The notes under the pieces were generated by a model. The model made no database searches. It was not told the origin of the DNA and saw only the letters and a list, made by a program, of their open reading frames with translations. Below are positions 19,573-30,114 of a DNA stretch of 64,000 bases, one piece after another; positions within the stretch are counted from its first letter, which is position 1, and each line of letters opens with the position of its first letter. This DNA is from Candidatus Krumholzibacteriia bacterium (GTDB lineage Bacteria; Krumholzibacteriota; Krumholzibacteriia; WVZY01; JAKEHA01), in assembly GCA_029865265.1 (NCBI GenBank), contig JAOUHG010000006.1, positions 1-64,000 of the forward strand, in the 5' to 3' direction. The position numbers and the translations under genes were made by a program.

Positions 19573-21033
19573 ATGATCTTCGAGCGTTACATCCTTCGCA
19601 ACTACCTCGGCCCCTTCTTCTTCTCGATGGCGGTAATAACCTTCGTGTTCATAATGGATTTCATCCTCCGCTACATCGATCTGTTCCTGGGCAAAGGCGT
19701 GAAGTTCCACATCGTGCTGCAAGTGTTTGCGCTCAGTCTCGGGCACATGTTCGCATTAATCATACCAATGGCCGTATTGCCAGCAACGCTCATGACTTAC
19801 GGCAATCTGAGCGGCGAAAACGAGATCACCGCCATGCGCGCCTGCGGGGTCTCGCTCTACCGCATGATCGTGCCCGGGCTGATCGGGGCCGCCCTGATGA
19901 GCGCGGGGCTGGTGGTCTACAACAACCACGTCCTGCCGGAATCCAACCACCGCCTGCTCAACCTGCTGATCGACATCCAGCGCAAGCAGCCCACCGTGGA
20001 GCTGCGCGCCAACCGTTTCATCGACGACCTGCAGGGCTACACCATCTACTTCGCGGAGAAGAACGACCGCACCGGCGACATCTCCGAGGTGCAGATCTTC
20101 AAGAAGGCGGAGAAGGACGCGCTCCCCACCACCATCATCGCCGAGAGCGGGCACCTGCAGTTCATCGAGGGTCAGAACCTGCTGCGCGTGGATCTGAAGA
20201 ACGGCGAGATTCACGAACTGCCGCTGGCGAAGGACCGCGAGACCTACCGGCGAACGTCGTTCAAGGAGTACACCATCAACATCCGCGACGTGGACCGTTC
20301 CCTGCAGCGCTCGGAGCGCGACTACCGCGGCGACCGCGAGATGAGCGTGCGCATGATGGAGGACAAGATCCAGGAGATCCGCTCGGAGATGGAGTTGGCC
20401 CGCCAGGAGATGATCCGCGAGGCGGGAACCCGCATGGACGCCACCTTCTCCCTGCTCGACGCGCGCGACCGCGCCCGCATGTGGGCGCCCCGCGACAGCG
20501 CGCAGGCCGCCCGCCAGGCGCGCGCGGGGGGGGCGGAATCCGGTCTCAAGCCGCGCATGCGGGTGCGTCCGTCCGACTCCGGCGGCCGCGTCGTCCCGCT
20601 GGAGGCGCGCAACGAGTTCCTCACCCGCCAGCGCATCGAGACCGAGATCAACAAGCGGGGTTCGTTCGCGCAGCAGATCCGCCGCTACCAGGTGGAGATC
20701 CACAAGAAGTACTCGATTCCCTTTGCGTGCGTGATCTTCGTGCTGGTGGGGGCGCCCCTGGCGCTGCGCATGGGCCGCTCGGGAATGAACATGGCGATCG
20801 GCTTGAGCATTCTGTTCTTTCTGATCTACTATGTGGGTCTGATCGGGGGCGAGAAGCTGGCCGACCGCGGCATCACCAGTCCGTTCGTCGCCATGTGGGC
20901 GCCGAACATCATCTTTGGGATCATGGCGGTCCTGCTGCTGCGCAAGGCCGCGCGTGAGCAGGCCGTATCGGAGTGGTCGGCGGTTTCCCTCCTTCGCACA
21001 ATTTTCCGCCGCAATGCGACCGCGAATTCATGA
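19573..21033 (+). CDS. lptF: LPS export ABC transporter permease LptF (YjgP/YjgQ family) with coiled-coil insertion
   Basis: Inner-membrane permease of the LptB2FG complex that extracts LPS. It has 486 residues; typical members have about 360. Three N-terminal membrane helices start at YLGPFFFSMAVITFVFIMDF. A periplasmic beta-jellyroll follows (about 130-240), then three C-terminal helices (FACVIFVLVGAPLALRMG onward). Between the jellyroll and the C-terminal helices lies an extra charged stretch of roughly 135 residues (about 240-375), with coiled-coil character (MMEDKIQEIRSEMELARQEM) and a disordered Arg/Ala/Gly part. The ATG at 19573 fits the family start MIFERYILRNYLGP; an upstream in-frame start at 19378 adds only a proline-rich non-family extension. 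It overlaps lptG by 20 bp. Confidence 0.92.
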   Translation: MIFERYILRNYLGPFFFSMAVITFVFIMDFILRYIDLFLGKGVKFHIVLQVFALSLGHMFALIIPMAVLPATLMTYGNLSGENEITAMRACGVSLYRMIVPGLIGAALMSAGLVVYNNHVLPESNHRLLNLLIDIQRKQPTVELRANRFIDDLQGYTIYFAEKNDRTGDISEVQIFKKAEKDALPTTIIAESGHLQFIEGQNLLRVDLKNGEIHELPLAKDRETYRRTSFKEYTINIRDVDRSLQRSERDYRGDREMSVRMMEDKIQEIRSEMELARQEMIREAGTRMDATFSLLDARDRARMWAPRDSAQAARQARAGGAESGLKPRMRVRPSDSGGRVVPLEARNEFLTRQRIETEINKRGSFAQQIRRYQVEIHKKYSIPFACVIFVLVGAPLALRMGRSGMNMAIGLSILFFLIYYVGLIGGEKLADRGITSPFVAMWAPNIIFGIMAVLLLRKAAREQAVSEWSAVSLLRTIFRRNATANS

Positions 21034-22096
21034 TCGTTACCTGCTGAGCCGGTTCCTCCGGATCTTCGCCTACAGCGTTTGCGCGTTTGTACTGATCTAC
21101 ATCACCGTAAACGTCTTCGAAGAGATCGACAACTTCATCGATCACGAGGCCTCGCTCAGGAGCATCGCGCGCTACTACCTGCACACGATTCCCTTCGTAC
21201 TCACCTACGTGGTCCCGGTGTCGCTGCTGCTGGGCACGGTGTTCTCCATGGGCATCATGTCGCGCCGCAACGAGCTCACCGCGCTGCTCGCCTCCGGGGT
21301 GAGCATCCGGCGCGTGGCGGCACCGGTGTTCGCCTTTGCGCTGCTGGTGAGCGTGGGGTTCGTGTTCTTCAACGACGCCGTGGTGCCGCGCGCCAACCGG
21401 ACCAAGAACGACATCATGCGCCACGACATCGAGGGCCGCCAGCGCATCGACCCGGATCTGAAGACCGACTTCCGCTACCTGGGCGCGCGCGGCTTCGTAT
21501 ACCTGGCGCAGTCCTACAGCCACGCCAATCTGTCGCTGTTCGATGTGGTCGTACAGCAGTACGACGACAACACCATGGTGCGGCGCGTCGACGCCAAGCG
21601 CGCGCGCTGGGTGGGCGACCACTGGCTCTTCGTGAACGGGTACGATCGCACCTTCGACGGTCAGGAAGAGCACATCGAGCCCTTCGACTCGCTCACCATC
21701 CCGGAGATGACGGAGAAGCCGGATGACTTTGCCGAGGAGGAGATCGACGAGGAGGACATGAGCTACGCCGAGCTGTCGCGCTACATCGATCGCGTGCGGC
21801 GCAGTGGGGGCAGCGTGGAACAGTACCTGGTGGACCTGCACTTCAAGTTCAGCTTCCCGTTCGCGGGCTCGATATTCGTGCTCATCGGTGTGGCGCTGGC
21901 CTCGGGCAAGCGCAAGCAGTCGGTGGCAACCGGCTTCGGCCTCACCCTGGTGATCAGCTTCCTCTACTACGCGGTGCTGCGCGTGGGCCAGACCCTGGGC
22001 CACAACGGCGTGCTGCCGCCGCTGTTTGCAGCACAGATGGGAAATATCATCTTCCTGGTGATCGGGCTCATCATGCTGAAACGGACCGACCGATGA
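21014..22096 (+). CDS. lptG: LPS export ABC transporter permease LptG (YjgP/YjgQ family)
   Basis: Second permease of the LPS exporter, 360 residues, the normal length. N-terminal membrane helices begin at FLRIFAYSVCAFVLIYITVN, then the coupling region SRRNELTALLASGVSIRRV, a periplasmic jellyroll, and C-terminal helices at FPFAGSIFVLIGVALASG. Start ATG at 21014 gives MRPRIHDRYLLSRFLRIF. It overlaps the lptF end by 20 bp and the next gene by ATGA (22093-22096), so the three genes form one coupled unit. The partner ATPase LptB is encoded at 37.7-38.5 kb. Confidence 0.93.
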   Translation: MRPRIHDRYLLSRFLRIFAYSVCAFVLIYITVNVFEEIDNFIDHEASLRSIARYYLHTIPFVLTYVVPVSLLLGTVFSMGIMSRRNELTALLASGVSIRRVAAPVFAFALLVSVGFVFFNDAVVPRANRTKNDIMRHDIEGRQRIDPDLKTDFRYLGARGFVYLAQSYSHANLSLFDVVVQQYDDNTMVRRVDAKRARWVGDHWLFVNGYDRTFDGQEEHIEPFDSLTIPEMTEKPDDFAEEEIDEEDMSYAELSRYIDRVRRSGGSVEQYLVDLHFKFSFPFAGSIFVLIGVALASGKRKQSVATGFGLTLVISFLYYAVLRVGQTLGHNGVLPPLFAAQMGNIIFLVIGLIMLKRTDR

Positions 22097-23787
22097 AACG
22101 CGCCGCCATCATCGCCGCCGTCGCCGCGGTGGTGCTTGCCGCCACCGCCGCGCACGCCGCCCGCGAGTACAAGATCGGCGCGGCCGACCTGGAGAAGCTG
22201 GAGGCGCGCACCCAGCGGCAGATCGCCTCGCTGCAGTACCTGATGAACCCCTACCAGCTGCAGCAGTACTTTGCGCTGCCCTCCGACAGCGCGCGGCGCG
22301 CGTGGACCATGCGCTTCTGGGCCGCGAAGGACCCGACACCCACCACACCCCAGAACGAGATGAAGGCGGAGCACTACCTGCGCGCCGACATCGCGGCCAT
22401 GGAGTTCCACATCAATGCGTGGCCGGGCTGGGACAAGCGCGGCGAAATCCTGATCCGCTACGGCTTCCCCGACTATCGCGGCAAGATCGATTCGGAGGTG
22501 ACCTCGAGCGGGGTGGAGCCGCCCGGCGAGCTGTGGTACTACCGCCGCCACCAGATGATCGTGCGTTTCGAGGACATCAACCTGAACGGCAACTACCGCT
22601 ATGCGATCACGCCGCTGGGCGATTCGCAGGGCATGTCCATCGACCTGGCCGAGTTCCTCATCTACGACACCCAGGACGCCATCCAGGAGCGCATTCCCCA
22701 GCAGTACCTCGACTTCTACCGCGCCCCAGAGGTCAACGACACCGGCGTGGAGTGGGGCATCCGCGAGGCGCTCTTCGGCATGGTCGAGCCGCAGCGCTTC
22801 CTGCGCCCGCGCATGGCGCAGACACCGGAGCGCATCGACGAGATCATCGACCCCGACTACGCGCGCTCGCTTCCCGACAACCCGTCCGACGTCTTCCAGA
22901 TGAACCAGGTGCGCAAGATGGCGTCCAACTTCGAGGGTGTGCTCGAAGACACCCCCGCGTCGTACCCGTTCAATTTCGAGAAGAAATCGTTTCCCTTCTA
23001 CTTCGGCGTGGAGCAGTTTCGCGGCGGCGACGGTCTGAACCGCGTGGAAGTCAACCTGGAGTTCCCGCTGCAACCGGTGGAGGGCGCATCGCCGCCCGCG
23101 CGTTCCTACCGCGCCAGCGTGGTGGTGATGGACGCGGACTACGCCGTCGTCGACCGCCAGCAGCAGGAGCTGGGTGTTCCTGCCGACCGCGTGCGGGGCG
23201 AGGTGACCGCCCTGATGCCGGCGCAGATCGTCTTCACCCTGCCGCGCGGCTACTACCGGGTGGGCGTGGCCATGCAGGACCTCGACGCGAGCACCTCGTC
23301 GGCATACCGGACCAACGTGTCCGCGCGCAACTTCGACGGCGAGCTCGCCATCAGCGACGTGCTCTTCGCGCAGCGCATCGCCCCGGCGGAGTCCAGCATG
23401 CCCTTCATGCGCGGCGCGCTGGTGGTGGTGCCGCACCCCATCCGCCGTTATGCGGTGGGTTCGCCGGTGCCGGTGTACTTCGAGATCTACAACCTGGGGA
23501 TCAACCGCGAGGGCGTGTCCGAGTACGAGGTGGAATACCGGGTCGCACCCCACCCCGACCGCAAGCGGGGGCTGCTGGACCGTTTCCGCGGGGCGGACGC
23601 GGTGTTCTCGTCGCGCTTCAAGGCGTCGGGTTACAGCGCCACCGAGCCCACCCACATCACCATCAACAGCGAGAACCTCGAACCCGGGCTGTACGATTTC
23701 ATGGTGCGTGTGAAGGACGAGTTCTGGCAGAGCGAAGAGCTGCGTGAAGCGACGTTTCGGATCGTGGAGCCGACCAGACCGGAATGA
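22093..23787 (+). CDS. GWxTD domain-containing exported protein
   Basis: A 564-residue protein of unknown function with a signal peptide (cut near ATAAHA, residue 22). The GWxTD domain lies in the first third: PGWDKRGEILIRYGFPDY at 111-128 corresponds to the family signature, with Lys replacing the usual Asp/Arg spacing. The remainder is beta-rich, with strands such as SYRASVVVMDADYAVV, YYRVGVAMQDLD and PVPVYFEIYNLGI, suggesting Ig-like or fibronectin-like folds. The family is common in Gemmatimonadota, Acidobacteriota and FCB candidate phyla. Coupling by ATGA to lptG suggests a role in the cell envelope, possibly LPS export, which is inference. Its 3' end overlaps the convergent pabBC gene by 89 bp. 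Confidence 0.82.
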   Translation: MKRAAIIAAVAAVVLAATAAHAAREYKIGAADLEKLEARTQRQIASLQYLMNPYQLQQYFALPSDSARRAWTMRFWAAKDPTPTTPQNEMKAEHYLRADIAAMEFHINAWPGWDKRGEILIRYGFPDYRGKIDSEVTSSGVEPPGELWYYRRHQMIVRFEDINLNGNYRYAITPLGDSQGMSIDLAEFLIYDTQDAIQERIPQQYLDFYRAPEVNDTGVEWGIREALFGMVEPQRFLRPRMAQTPERIDEIIDPDYARSLPDNPSDVFQMNQVRKMASNFEGVLEDTPASYPFNFEKKSFPFYFGVEQFRGGDGLNRVEVNLEFPLQPVEGASPPARSYRASVVVMDADYAVVDRQQQELGVPADRVRGEVTALMPAQIVFTLPRGYYRVGVAMQDLDASTSSAYRTNVSARNFDGELAISDVLFAQRIAPAESSMPFMRGALVVVPHPIRRYAVGSPVPVYFEIYNLGINREGVSEYEVEYRVAPHPDRKRGLLDRFRGADAVFSSRFKASGYSATEPTHITINSENLEPGLYDFMVRVKDEFWQSEELREATFRIVEPTRPE

Positions 23788-25516
23788 CCTCGACCTCCCA
23801 CACACCCCGCAACGCGTTGACCAGGCGCACCCGCGGGCTCGCGAGCAGTTCGGCCACCGTGATGACGCGCTCGCAGACTCCCTCTTCCTCGATCATCCGC
23901 GCCCGCCGCACGCCCGGCAACAGGCCGCAGGTGAGGGGCGGCGTGCAGGCCACACCGTCGATGTCCACCACCACGTTGGCGATGGTGGTTTCGGTGACCT
24001 CGCCGCGTTCGTTGTAGAGCAGCACGTCGTCGAAGCCCGGGCACGCGGCCAGCGCCTCCCGGTACACGCCGCGCTCGGTGGTCTTGTGGAACAGGAACGG
24101 GTGCCGGCTGTCCACCGGGGCGTTCGCCAGCGCCACCCGGCGCGGGCGCCCGGCCTCGGCGTCGAAGGCCTCCGCGTCGAGGTGCACGCTCCCGTCCGCC
24201 GCCACCCGCAGGCGCACGCGGTGCGGCGCACGCGGCAGGGTTTCCGCGAGTGCATCCAGCGCCGCGCGTACGCGGCCGGTGTCGAGCGGGAGTCCGAAAT
24301 GCGCGGCGGACCCGGCCAGGCGGGCCAGGTGCCGCTCCAGCAGCGGGTAGCCGGCGTCCGGCAGCCACAGCAGCGTCTCGAGCAGATCGAATACCGGCGC
24401 GGGCTCGCGCAGCAGGCGCGCCTTCACCCCGCATTCGTTGTACTCGTCGTCAAGGCGCGAGTCCCACACGATCCCGCCGCCGGTCCCGAACTCCGCCATT
24501 CCTGCCGCGTGGTCGATGAGCGCGGTGCGGATGGCCACGCTGAACTGCGCACGCCGCCCCGGCGCGATGAAGCCAATGGCACCCGTATACACCTGCCGCG
24601 GCGACGACTCGACCTCCGCGATCACCTGCATGCTGCGCGCCTTCGGCGCCCCGGTGATGGATGCGGCCGGAAACAGTGCTTCGATGATTTCAGCCACGCC
24701 GGCGCGTGATTCCGCGCGCACGGTGGACGTCATCTGCAGCACGGTGGGGTGGCGCTCGACGTCGAACAGCCGCGGCACGTGCACGGAGCCGGTGCGCGCA
24801 ATGCGACCCAGGTCGTTGCGCACCATGTCCACGATCATCACGTTCTCGGCGCGGTCCTTTTCCGACGCGCGCAACTCGGCCGCGCGCGCGTCGTCCTCGG
24901 CGAGAAAACGGCCGCGGGGCCGCGTGCCCTTCATGGGGCGGGATTCCAGCAGCTCCCCCTCCAGGCGGAAGAACAACTCGGGCGAGGCGCTGCAGATGGT
25001 CCACTCCGGCAGCGACAGGAACGCGCCGAACGCCGGGTCGCGCCCCGCCATCCGGTGCATAAAGAACGCCCCCGCGGCATGGCGGGCGAAGGCGGCGCGC
25101 AAACGGAAGGAGTAGTTGACCTGGTAGGTGTCGCCGCTCGCGATGAGCGACTTGATACGCGCGAAAGCGCGGTCGTACTCGGCGCGTTCGATGGCCGGAC
25201 GCCACACCGGCAACGGGCAATGTCCACGGGGCAGCGGACCCATGCCGCGCACGCGGGGTGCGTCGTAGAGGCCGAACCACAAGAGCGGCAGCCGGCCGGC
25301 ATCCCGCACCACGAACGCGGGATCGAACGCGGGGGCGGCCTCGTAGGCGATGAACCCGGCGGCGTGGAGACCTCGGCCGGATACGGCCGCTTCCACCGCG
25401 TGCAGCGCGCCGCGGACATCCGCGACGTCGCTGACGGCGATGATTTCGCGCGGGGCCGAGAATACGAGCCAGCGCCCGCTGTCGGCGTCGCGCAGGACCA
25501 CGCTGTTCACTGCCAT
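23699..25516 (-). CDS. pabBC: Aminodeoxychorismate synthase component I fused to aminodeoxychorismate lyase (PabB-PabC)
   Basis: A 605-residue fusion covering two folate-pathway steps from chorismate to p-aminobenzoate. The N-terminal part is PabB-type: PMKGTRPRGRF, IVDMVRNDLGR, ITGAPKARSMQVIAE and EFGTGGGIVWDS. The C-terminal part (from about residue 370) is a class IV PLP-dependent lyase, with the cofactor lysine in FLFHKTTERG and LYNERGEVTETTIANV, ending with VNALRGVWEVE. The amidotransferase PabA is not in the window. At ATG 25516 the GGGGGAGG site directly touches the start codon, so the GTG two codons later may be the true start. The 3' end overlaps the GWxTD gene on the opposite strand. 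Confidence 0.92.
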   Translation of the reverse strand: MAVNSVVLRDADSGRWLVFSAPREIIAVSDVADVRGALHAVEAAVSGRGLHAAGFIAYEAAPAFDPAFVVRDAGRLPLLWFGLYDAPRVRGMGPLPRGHCPLPVWRPAIERAEYDRAFARIKSLIASGDTYQVNYSFRLRAAFARHAAGAFFMHRMAGRDPAFGAFLSLPEWTICSASPELFFRLEGELLESRPMKGTRPRGRFLAEDDARAAELRASEKDRAENVMIVDMVRNDLGRIARTGSVHVPRLFDVERHPTVLQMTSTVRAESRAGVAEIIEALFPAASITGAPKARSMQVIAEVESSPRQVYTGAIGFIAPGRRAQFSVAIRTALIDHAAGMAEFGTGGGIVWDSRLDDEYNECGVKARLLREPAPVFDLLETLLWLPDAGYPLLERHLARLAGSAAHFGLPLDTGRVRAALDALAETLPRAPHRVRLRVAADGSVHLDAEAFDAEAGRPRRVALANAPVDSRHPFLFHKTTERGVYREALAACPGFDDVLLYNERGEVTETTIANVVVDIDGVACTPPLTCGLLPGVRRARMIEEEGVCERVITVAELLASPRVRLVNALRGVWEVEVIPVWSAPRSETSLHAALRSARTRPSHAP

Positions 25517-25541
25517 CCTCCCCCGGGACCGTTCCCGGGCC

Positions 25542-25584
25542 AGAAAAGGCAATGCGGGCCGGTCGCAGATCGACCGGGCCCGCA
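25542..25584 (-). terminator. Terminator after ahcY
   Basis: On the minus strand a long stem of about 13 bp with one bulge (25553-25565 with 25571-25584) is followed by TTGCCTTTTCT. It separates ahcY from the downstream pabBC gene. Confidence 0.75.
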
Positions 25585-25616
25585 CGCCGTTACAAACATC
25601 AGCCGGCCGGAACCGA

Positions 25617-26888
<1,272 letters not shown>

Positions 26889-28043
26889 CTACGATTGAGC
26901 GCGTTTGCGTAGTTCCTCGACGAAATCAACGTGCTCCCAGGTGAAATCCTTGTCCTCGCGGCCGAAGTGGCCGTAGGCGGCGGTCTTGCGGTAGATGCCG
27001 CGGCGCAGCTTCAGCCGCTCGATGATACCCTTGGGGGTGAGATCGAACGCGTCGCGCACGATGCGGGTGAGCTTCTCGTCATCGATCTTGCCGGTACCGA
27101 ACGTGTCCACCATCACCGAGACCGGTTCCTTCTCACCGATTGCATACGCAATCTGGATCTCGCACTCCCCGGCCAGCTCTGCGGCCACGATGTTCTTGGC
27201 GATGTGGCGCGCCGCGTAGGACGCGCTGCGGTCCACCTTGCTCGGGTCCTTGCCCGAGAAGGCGCCGCCGCCATGGCTGCCCATGCCGCCGTAGGTGTCC
27301 ACGATGATCTTGCGGCCGGTGAGCCCGCAGTCGGCCTTGGGTCCGCCCTCCACGAAACGGCCGGTGGGGTTCACCAGCAGCCGGTAGTCCCCGCCGTTGA
27401 AACCGAACTTGGCCAGGATGGGGCGCACCACCTTGTCGTTCACATCGCGCCGCAACACCTCATCCTTGACGTCGGCGGAATGCTGGGTGGAGACCACCAC
27501 GGTGTCGATACGGTGCGGTTTGCCGTCCGCATATTCCACCGTGACCTGCGTCTTGCCGTCCGGCCGCAGATAGTCGCAGCCCTTTTCGTTGCGCCGCACC
27601 CACGCCAGGCGCTCGGAGAGCCGGTGGGCCAGAAAGATCGGCGCCGGCATGAGCGTTTCCGTCTCACGGCACGCGTAACCGAACATCATCCCCTGGTCGC
27701 CCGCGCCCTCCTTGCCCACCACACCCATGGCGATGTCCGGCGACTGCTCGTCGATGGAGGTGATGACCGAGCAGGTCTGGTAGTCGAAACCGAACGCCGC
27801 ATCCGTGTAGCCGATATCCTTGATGACACCGCGCGCCACGGACGGAATGTCCACGTACGCGGTGGTGGTGATTTCACCGGCGATGAACGCGAGTCCGGTG
27901 GTCACCAGCGTCTCGCACGCCACCTTGGCGGTGGCGTCCTGCGAGAGGATCGCGTCGAGCACCGAATCCGAAATCTGGTCCGAAATCTTGTCGGGGTGCC
28001 CTTCGGTAACGGACTCCGACGTGAACAGCCGCTTCTCCGACAT
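26889..28043 (-). CDS. metK: S-adenosylmethionine synthetase
   Basis: Makes SAM from methionine and ATP. It has 384 residues, the normal length. The N-terminal ATP site is [20 protein letters not shown]. The glycine-rich [16 protein letters not shown] and the [12 protein letters not shown] segment are also present. The C-terminus ends with [14 protein letters not shown], a family hallmark. A strong AAGGAGG ribosome site lies upstream of the ATG. The 41-bp gap to the preceding nucleotidyltransferase gene is too short for a SAM riboswitch. Confidence 0.97.
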   Translation of the reverse strand: MSEKRLFTSESVTEGHPDKISDQISDSVLDAILSQDATAKVACETLVTTGLAFIAGEITTTAYVDIPSVARGVIKDIGYTDAAFGFDYQTCSVITSIDEQSPDIAMGVVGKEGAGDQGMMFGYACRETETLMPAPIFLAHRLSERLAWVRRNEKGCDYLRPDGKTQVTVEYADGKPHRIDTVVVSTQHSADVKDEVLRRDVNDKVVRPILAKFGFNGGDYRLLVNPTGRFVEGGPKADCGLTGRKIIVDTYGGMGSHGGGAFSGKDPSKVDRSASYAARHIAKNIVAAELAGECEIQIAYAIGEKEPVSVMVDTFGTGKIDDEKLTRIVRDAFDLTPKGIIERLKLRRGIYRKTAAYGHFGREDKDFTWEHVDFVEELRKRAQS

Positions 28044-28084
28044 GTTGCCTCCTTGGCTTCCTTCTGCTGTGCGCCCGCGGGCGT

Positions 28085-29065
28085 CTATTTGAATATGATC
28101 TCGCTCGAGTCTCCGACGTCAAACCGCTTGAACCCGCCCCGGATGACGGCGTTGGCGCCGATGAGGCTCGACTCGAGGGTCGCCTCGGTGACGGTCGCAC
28201 CCTCGGACAGCACGGAATCGCGGATGATCGACGAGTGGATCACCGCGCGTTCGGCGATCGATACATACGGCCCGATAATGGAGTTCACGATCTCCGCACC
28301 CGGCGAGATCGAAACCGGCGGGATGATGATCGACCCCTCGATGGGGGGCGTGCTGGGCGCATTCTTCAACAATTTACGGTTTGTTTCAAGCATGGCCTCG
28401 GGCTTTCCGCAGTCGAACCATTCGTCGATGACGAAGGGCCGGAACTCGGTCCCGCCCTGGATCATCAGCTGCAGGGCGTCGGTGATCTGGTACTCGTTGT
28501 TGGTGGTGATGTTGCGGTCGATGATGTCCCGCACCGCCTTGAACAGCCCGGCCGAATCGCGCAGGAAGTACAGCCCCACCAGCGCCAGGTTGGAGGGGGG
28601 GTCCTGGGGCTTCTCCACCAGGCGGGTGATGCGGCCGTCCGACACCTCGCACACGCCGAAGCGGCGCGGGTCCTCCACCTCCTTGACCCCCAGCACGTTG
28701 CTCTTCTGGGCCACGACCCGGGCCAGGTCGGTCTTGATGATGGTGTCCCCGAGGACGATCAGGACCGGCTCGCCCTTGTCGGCGACCGCACGGGTGAGAT
28801 CCACCGCGTGCCCGATGCCGCGGCGCTCCTCCTGGTAGACGAACTCCACCTGGAGCCCGGCGTAGTGGCGGCGGACGAACTCCTCGATCAGCTCCCCCTT
28901 GTAGCCAACGATGAGGACGATGCTGCTGGGTCCCAGCGGGACCACGTCGTCCAGGATGTGGGAGATGATGGGCTTGCCCGCCACGTACAACAGCGCCTTG
29001 GGGAGCGTGTAGGTGTGGGGGCGCAAGCGTGTGCCGATTCCGGCGGCGGGGATGATGGCCTTCAC
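28085..29065 (-). CDS. Sugar-1-phosphate nucleotidyltransferase with left-handed beta-helix tail
   Basis: A 326-residue nucleotidyltransferase that activates a sugar phosphate with an NTP. The N-terminal Rossmann domain carries [20 protein letters not shown], the uridylyl/thymidylyl-transferase signature, then VLGDTI and [12 protein letters not shown]. From about residue 245 hexapeptide repeats ([30 protein letters not shown]) form a left-handed beta-helix. The pattern matches glucose-1-phosphate thymidylyl/uridylyltransferase-type enzymes; substrate specificity cannot be read. The ATG overlaps the stop of the phosphosugar isomerase (29062-29065), linking hexose-6-phosphate isomerisation to nucleotide-sugar supply. 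Confidence 0.88.
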   Translation of the reverse strand: MKAIIPAAGIGTRLRPHTYTLPKALLYVAGKPIISHILDDVVPLGPSSIVLIVGYKGELIEEFVRRHYAGLQVEFVYQEERRGIGHAVDLTRAVADKGEPVLIVLGDTIIKTDLARVVAQKSNVLGVKEVEDPRRFGVCEVSDGRITRLVEKPQDPPSNLALVGLYFLRDSAGLFKAVRDIIDRNITTNNEYQITDALQLMIQGGTEFRPFVIDEWFDCGKPEAMLETNRKLLKNAPSTPPIEGSIIIPPVSISPGAEIVNSIIGPYVSIAERAVIHSSIIRDSVLSEGATVTEATLESSLIGANAVIRGGFKRFDVGDSSEIIFK

Positions 29066-30114
29066 GCGAGTTCCTTCTTGAGTTGGTCGATCTTGGTGAC
29101 CGGCGTGGGATCGACGCCGTTGAGATACGCGAGGTATACGCTGGCGAAATCACCCAGCAGCATCATGGACAGCATGCGCGCCAGGCGTCCGCCGCCGGGC
29201 GACTCCAACCGCTCCACGCGCGCCGCCAGCGGGCCCATGATGGAGAGACCCACGCCGGCCTGGCGCCGCGTCATGGGGTGGTCGTCGCGGTCCTCGAGCG
29301 AGAAGATCACCGCACGCGACATCAGGTGCGGAGACGCCTCCCAGCCCACGATCTCGTTGTGATTCAGCTCCGGGAAGAAAGCGAAGTGGGCCAGCACCTT
29401 GCCGTTCTCGTTGAACTGGCACGCCCAGCGGCGCGCCACCCCTTCCAGCAGCGAGGGCGCCGCGTAGACGAAAGCGGTCCTGCCGTGCAGGCCGTGCGCC
29501 AGTTCGATGGCGGCGTTGTCCTTGTGTCCGGGTGCGTATGCCTCGCAGCGGTCACGCACCGCCGCCAAAGACTCCTCGAATTCCGCGTCGGTGAAGGCGG
29601 CCGCGCCGCACGCGCGCAGAATCTGCAGCATGGGAAAGAGCGAGAAGCCGATGGCCGAGCGCGGCGGCATCCCGCCGGGAATGGTGCACACCGGCACCCC
29701 GTCGCGGGCACAGCGCTTCGCCAGTTCGCCACCACTGGTGACGGCCACGATGGCGGCACCGGCCGCGCGCGCCGCGTCGTAGGCGGAGAGGGTCTCGCCG
29801 GTATTGCCGGAGTAACTCGACGCCACCACCAGCGCGCCGCGGGCGAGGTTTCCGGGCAGCGCGTAGTCGCGGCAGCTCATCAGCGGGGCCTCCGCGCGCT
29901 CGCCCAGGAACGACCGCGCCAGGTCGCCCCCGATGGCGGATCCACCCATGCCACACACCACCACGCGCGCAAAGGGGCCTCGCGGCAGCTGCGCTTGCTT
30001 CACGAACGCGGCACCGATCTCCCAGGCGCGAGCCGCCTGCTCCGGAAACGCGAGAATGCGGCCGAGCATGTCGGACGCGTCGATTCGGGCGCGCAGGTCG
30101 TTCATCGCCGTCAT
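29062..30114 (-). CDS. Bifunctional phosphoglucose/phosphomannose isomerase family protein
   Basis: A 350-residue SIS-domain isomerase of the archaeal/bacterial PGI/PMI family, interconverting fructose-6-phosphate with glucose-6- or mannose-6-phosphate. The first SIS domain shows VVVCGMGGSAIGGDLARSFL and VVASSYSGNTGETLSAYDAA. The second half has WACQFNENGKVLAHFAFFPE and ELNHNEIVGWE, the catalytic Glu/His region of the family. I chose the ATG at 30114, which overlaps the ptsI stop as ATGA and has GGGAGA 8 bp upstream. It is coupled to the nucleotidyltransferase downstream. Confidence 0.87.
   Translation of the reverse strand: MTAMNDLRARIDASDMLGRILAFPEQAARAWEIGAAFVKQAQLPRGPFARVVVCGMGGSAIGGDLARSFLGERAEAPLMSCRDYALPGNLARGALVVASSYSGNTGETLSAYDAARAAGAAIVAVTSGGELAKRCARDGVPVCTIPGGMPPRSAIGFSLFPMLQILRACGAAAFTDAEFEESLAAVRDRCEAYAPGHKDNAAIELAHGLHGRTAFVYAAPSLLEGVARRWACQFNENGKVLAHFAFFPELNHNEIVGWEASPHLMSRAVIFSLEDRDDHPMTRRQAGVGLSIMGPLAARVERLESPGGGRLARMLSMMLLGDFASVYLAYLNGVDPTPVTKIDQLKKELA

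Noticed and set aside
28044-28084. SAM riboswitch before metK, or SAH riboswitch before ahcY
   Set aside because: The gaps are 41 bp and 15 bp, too short for any known SAM or SAH aptamer.
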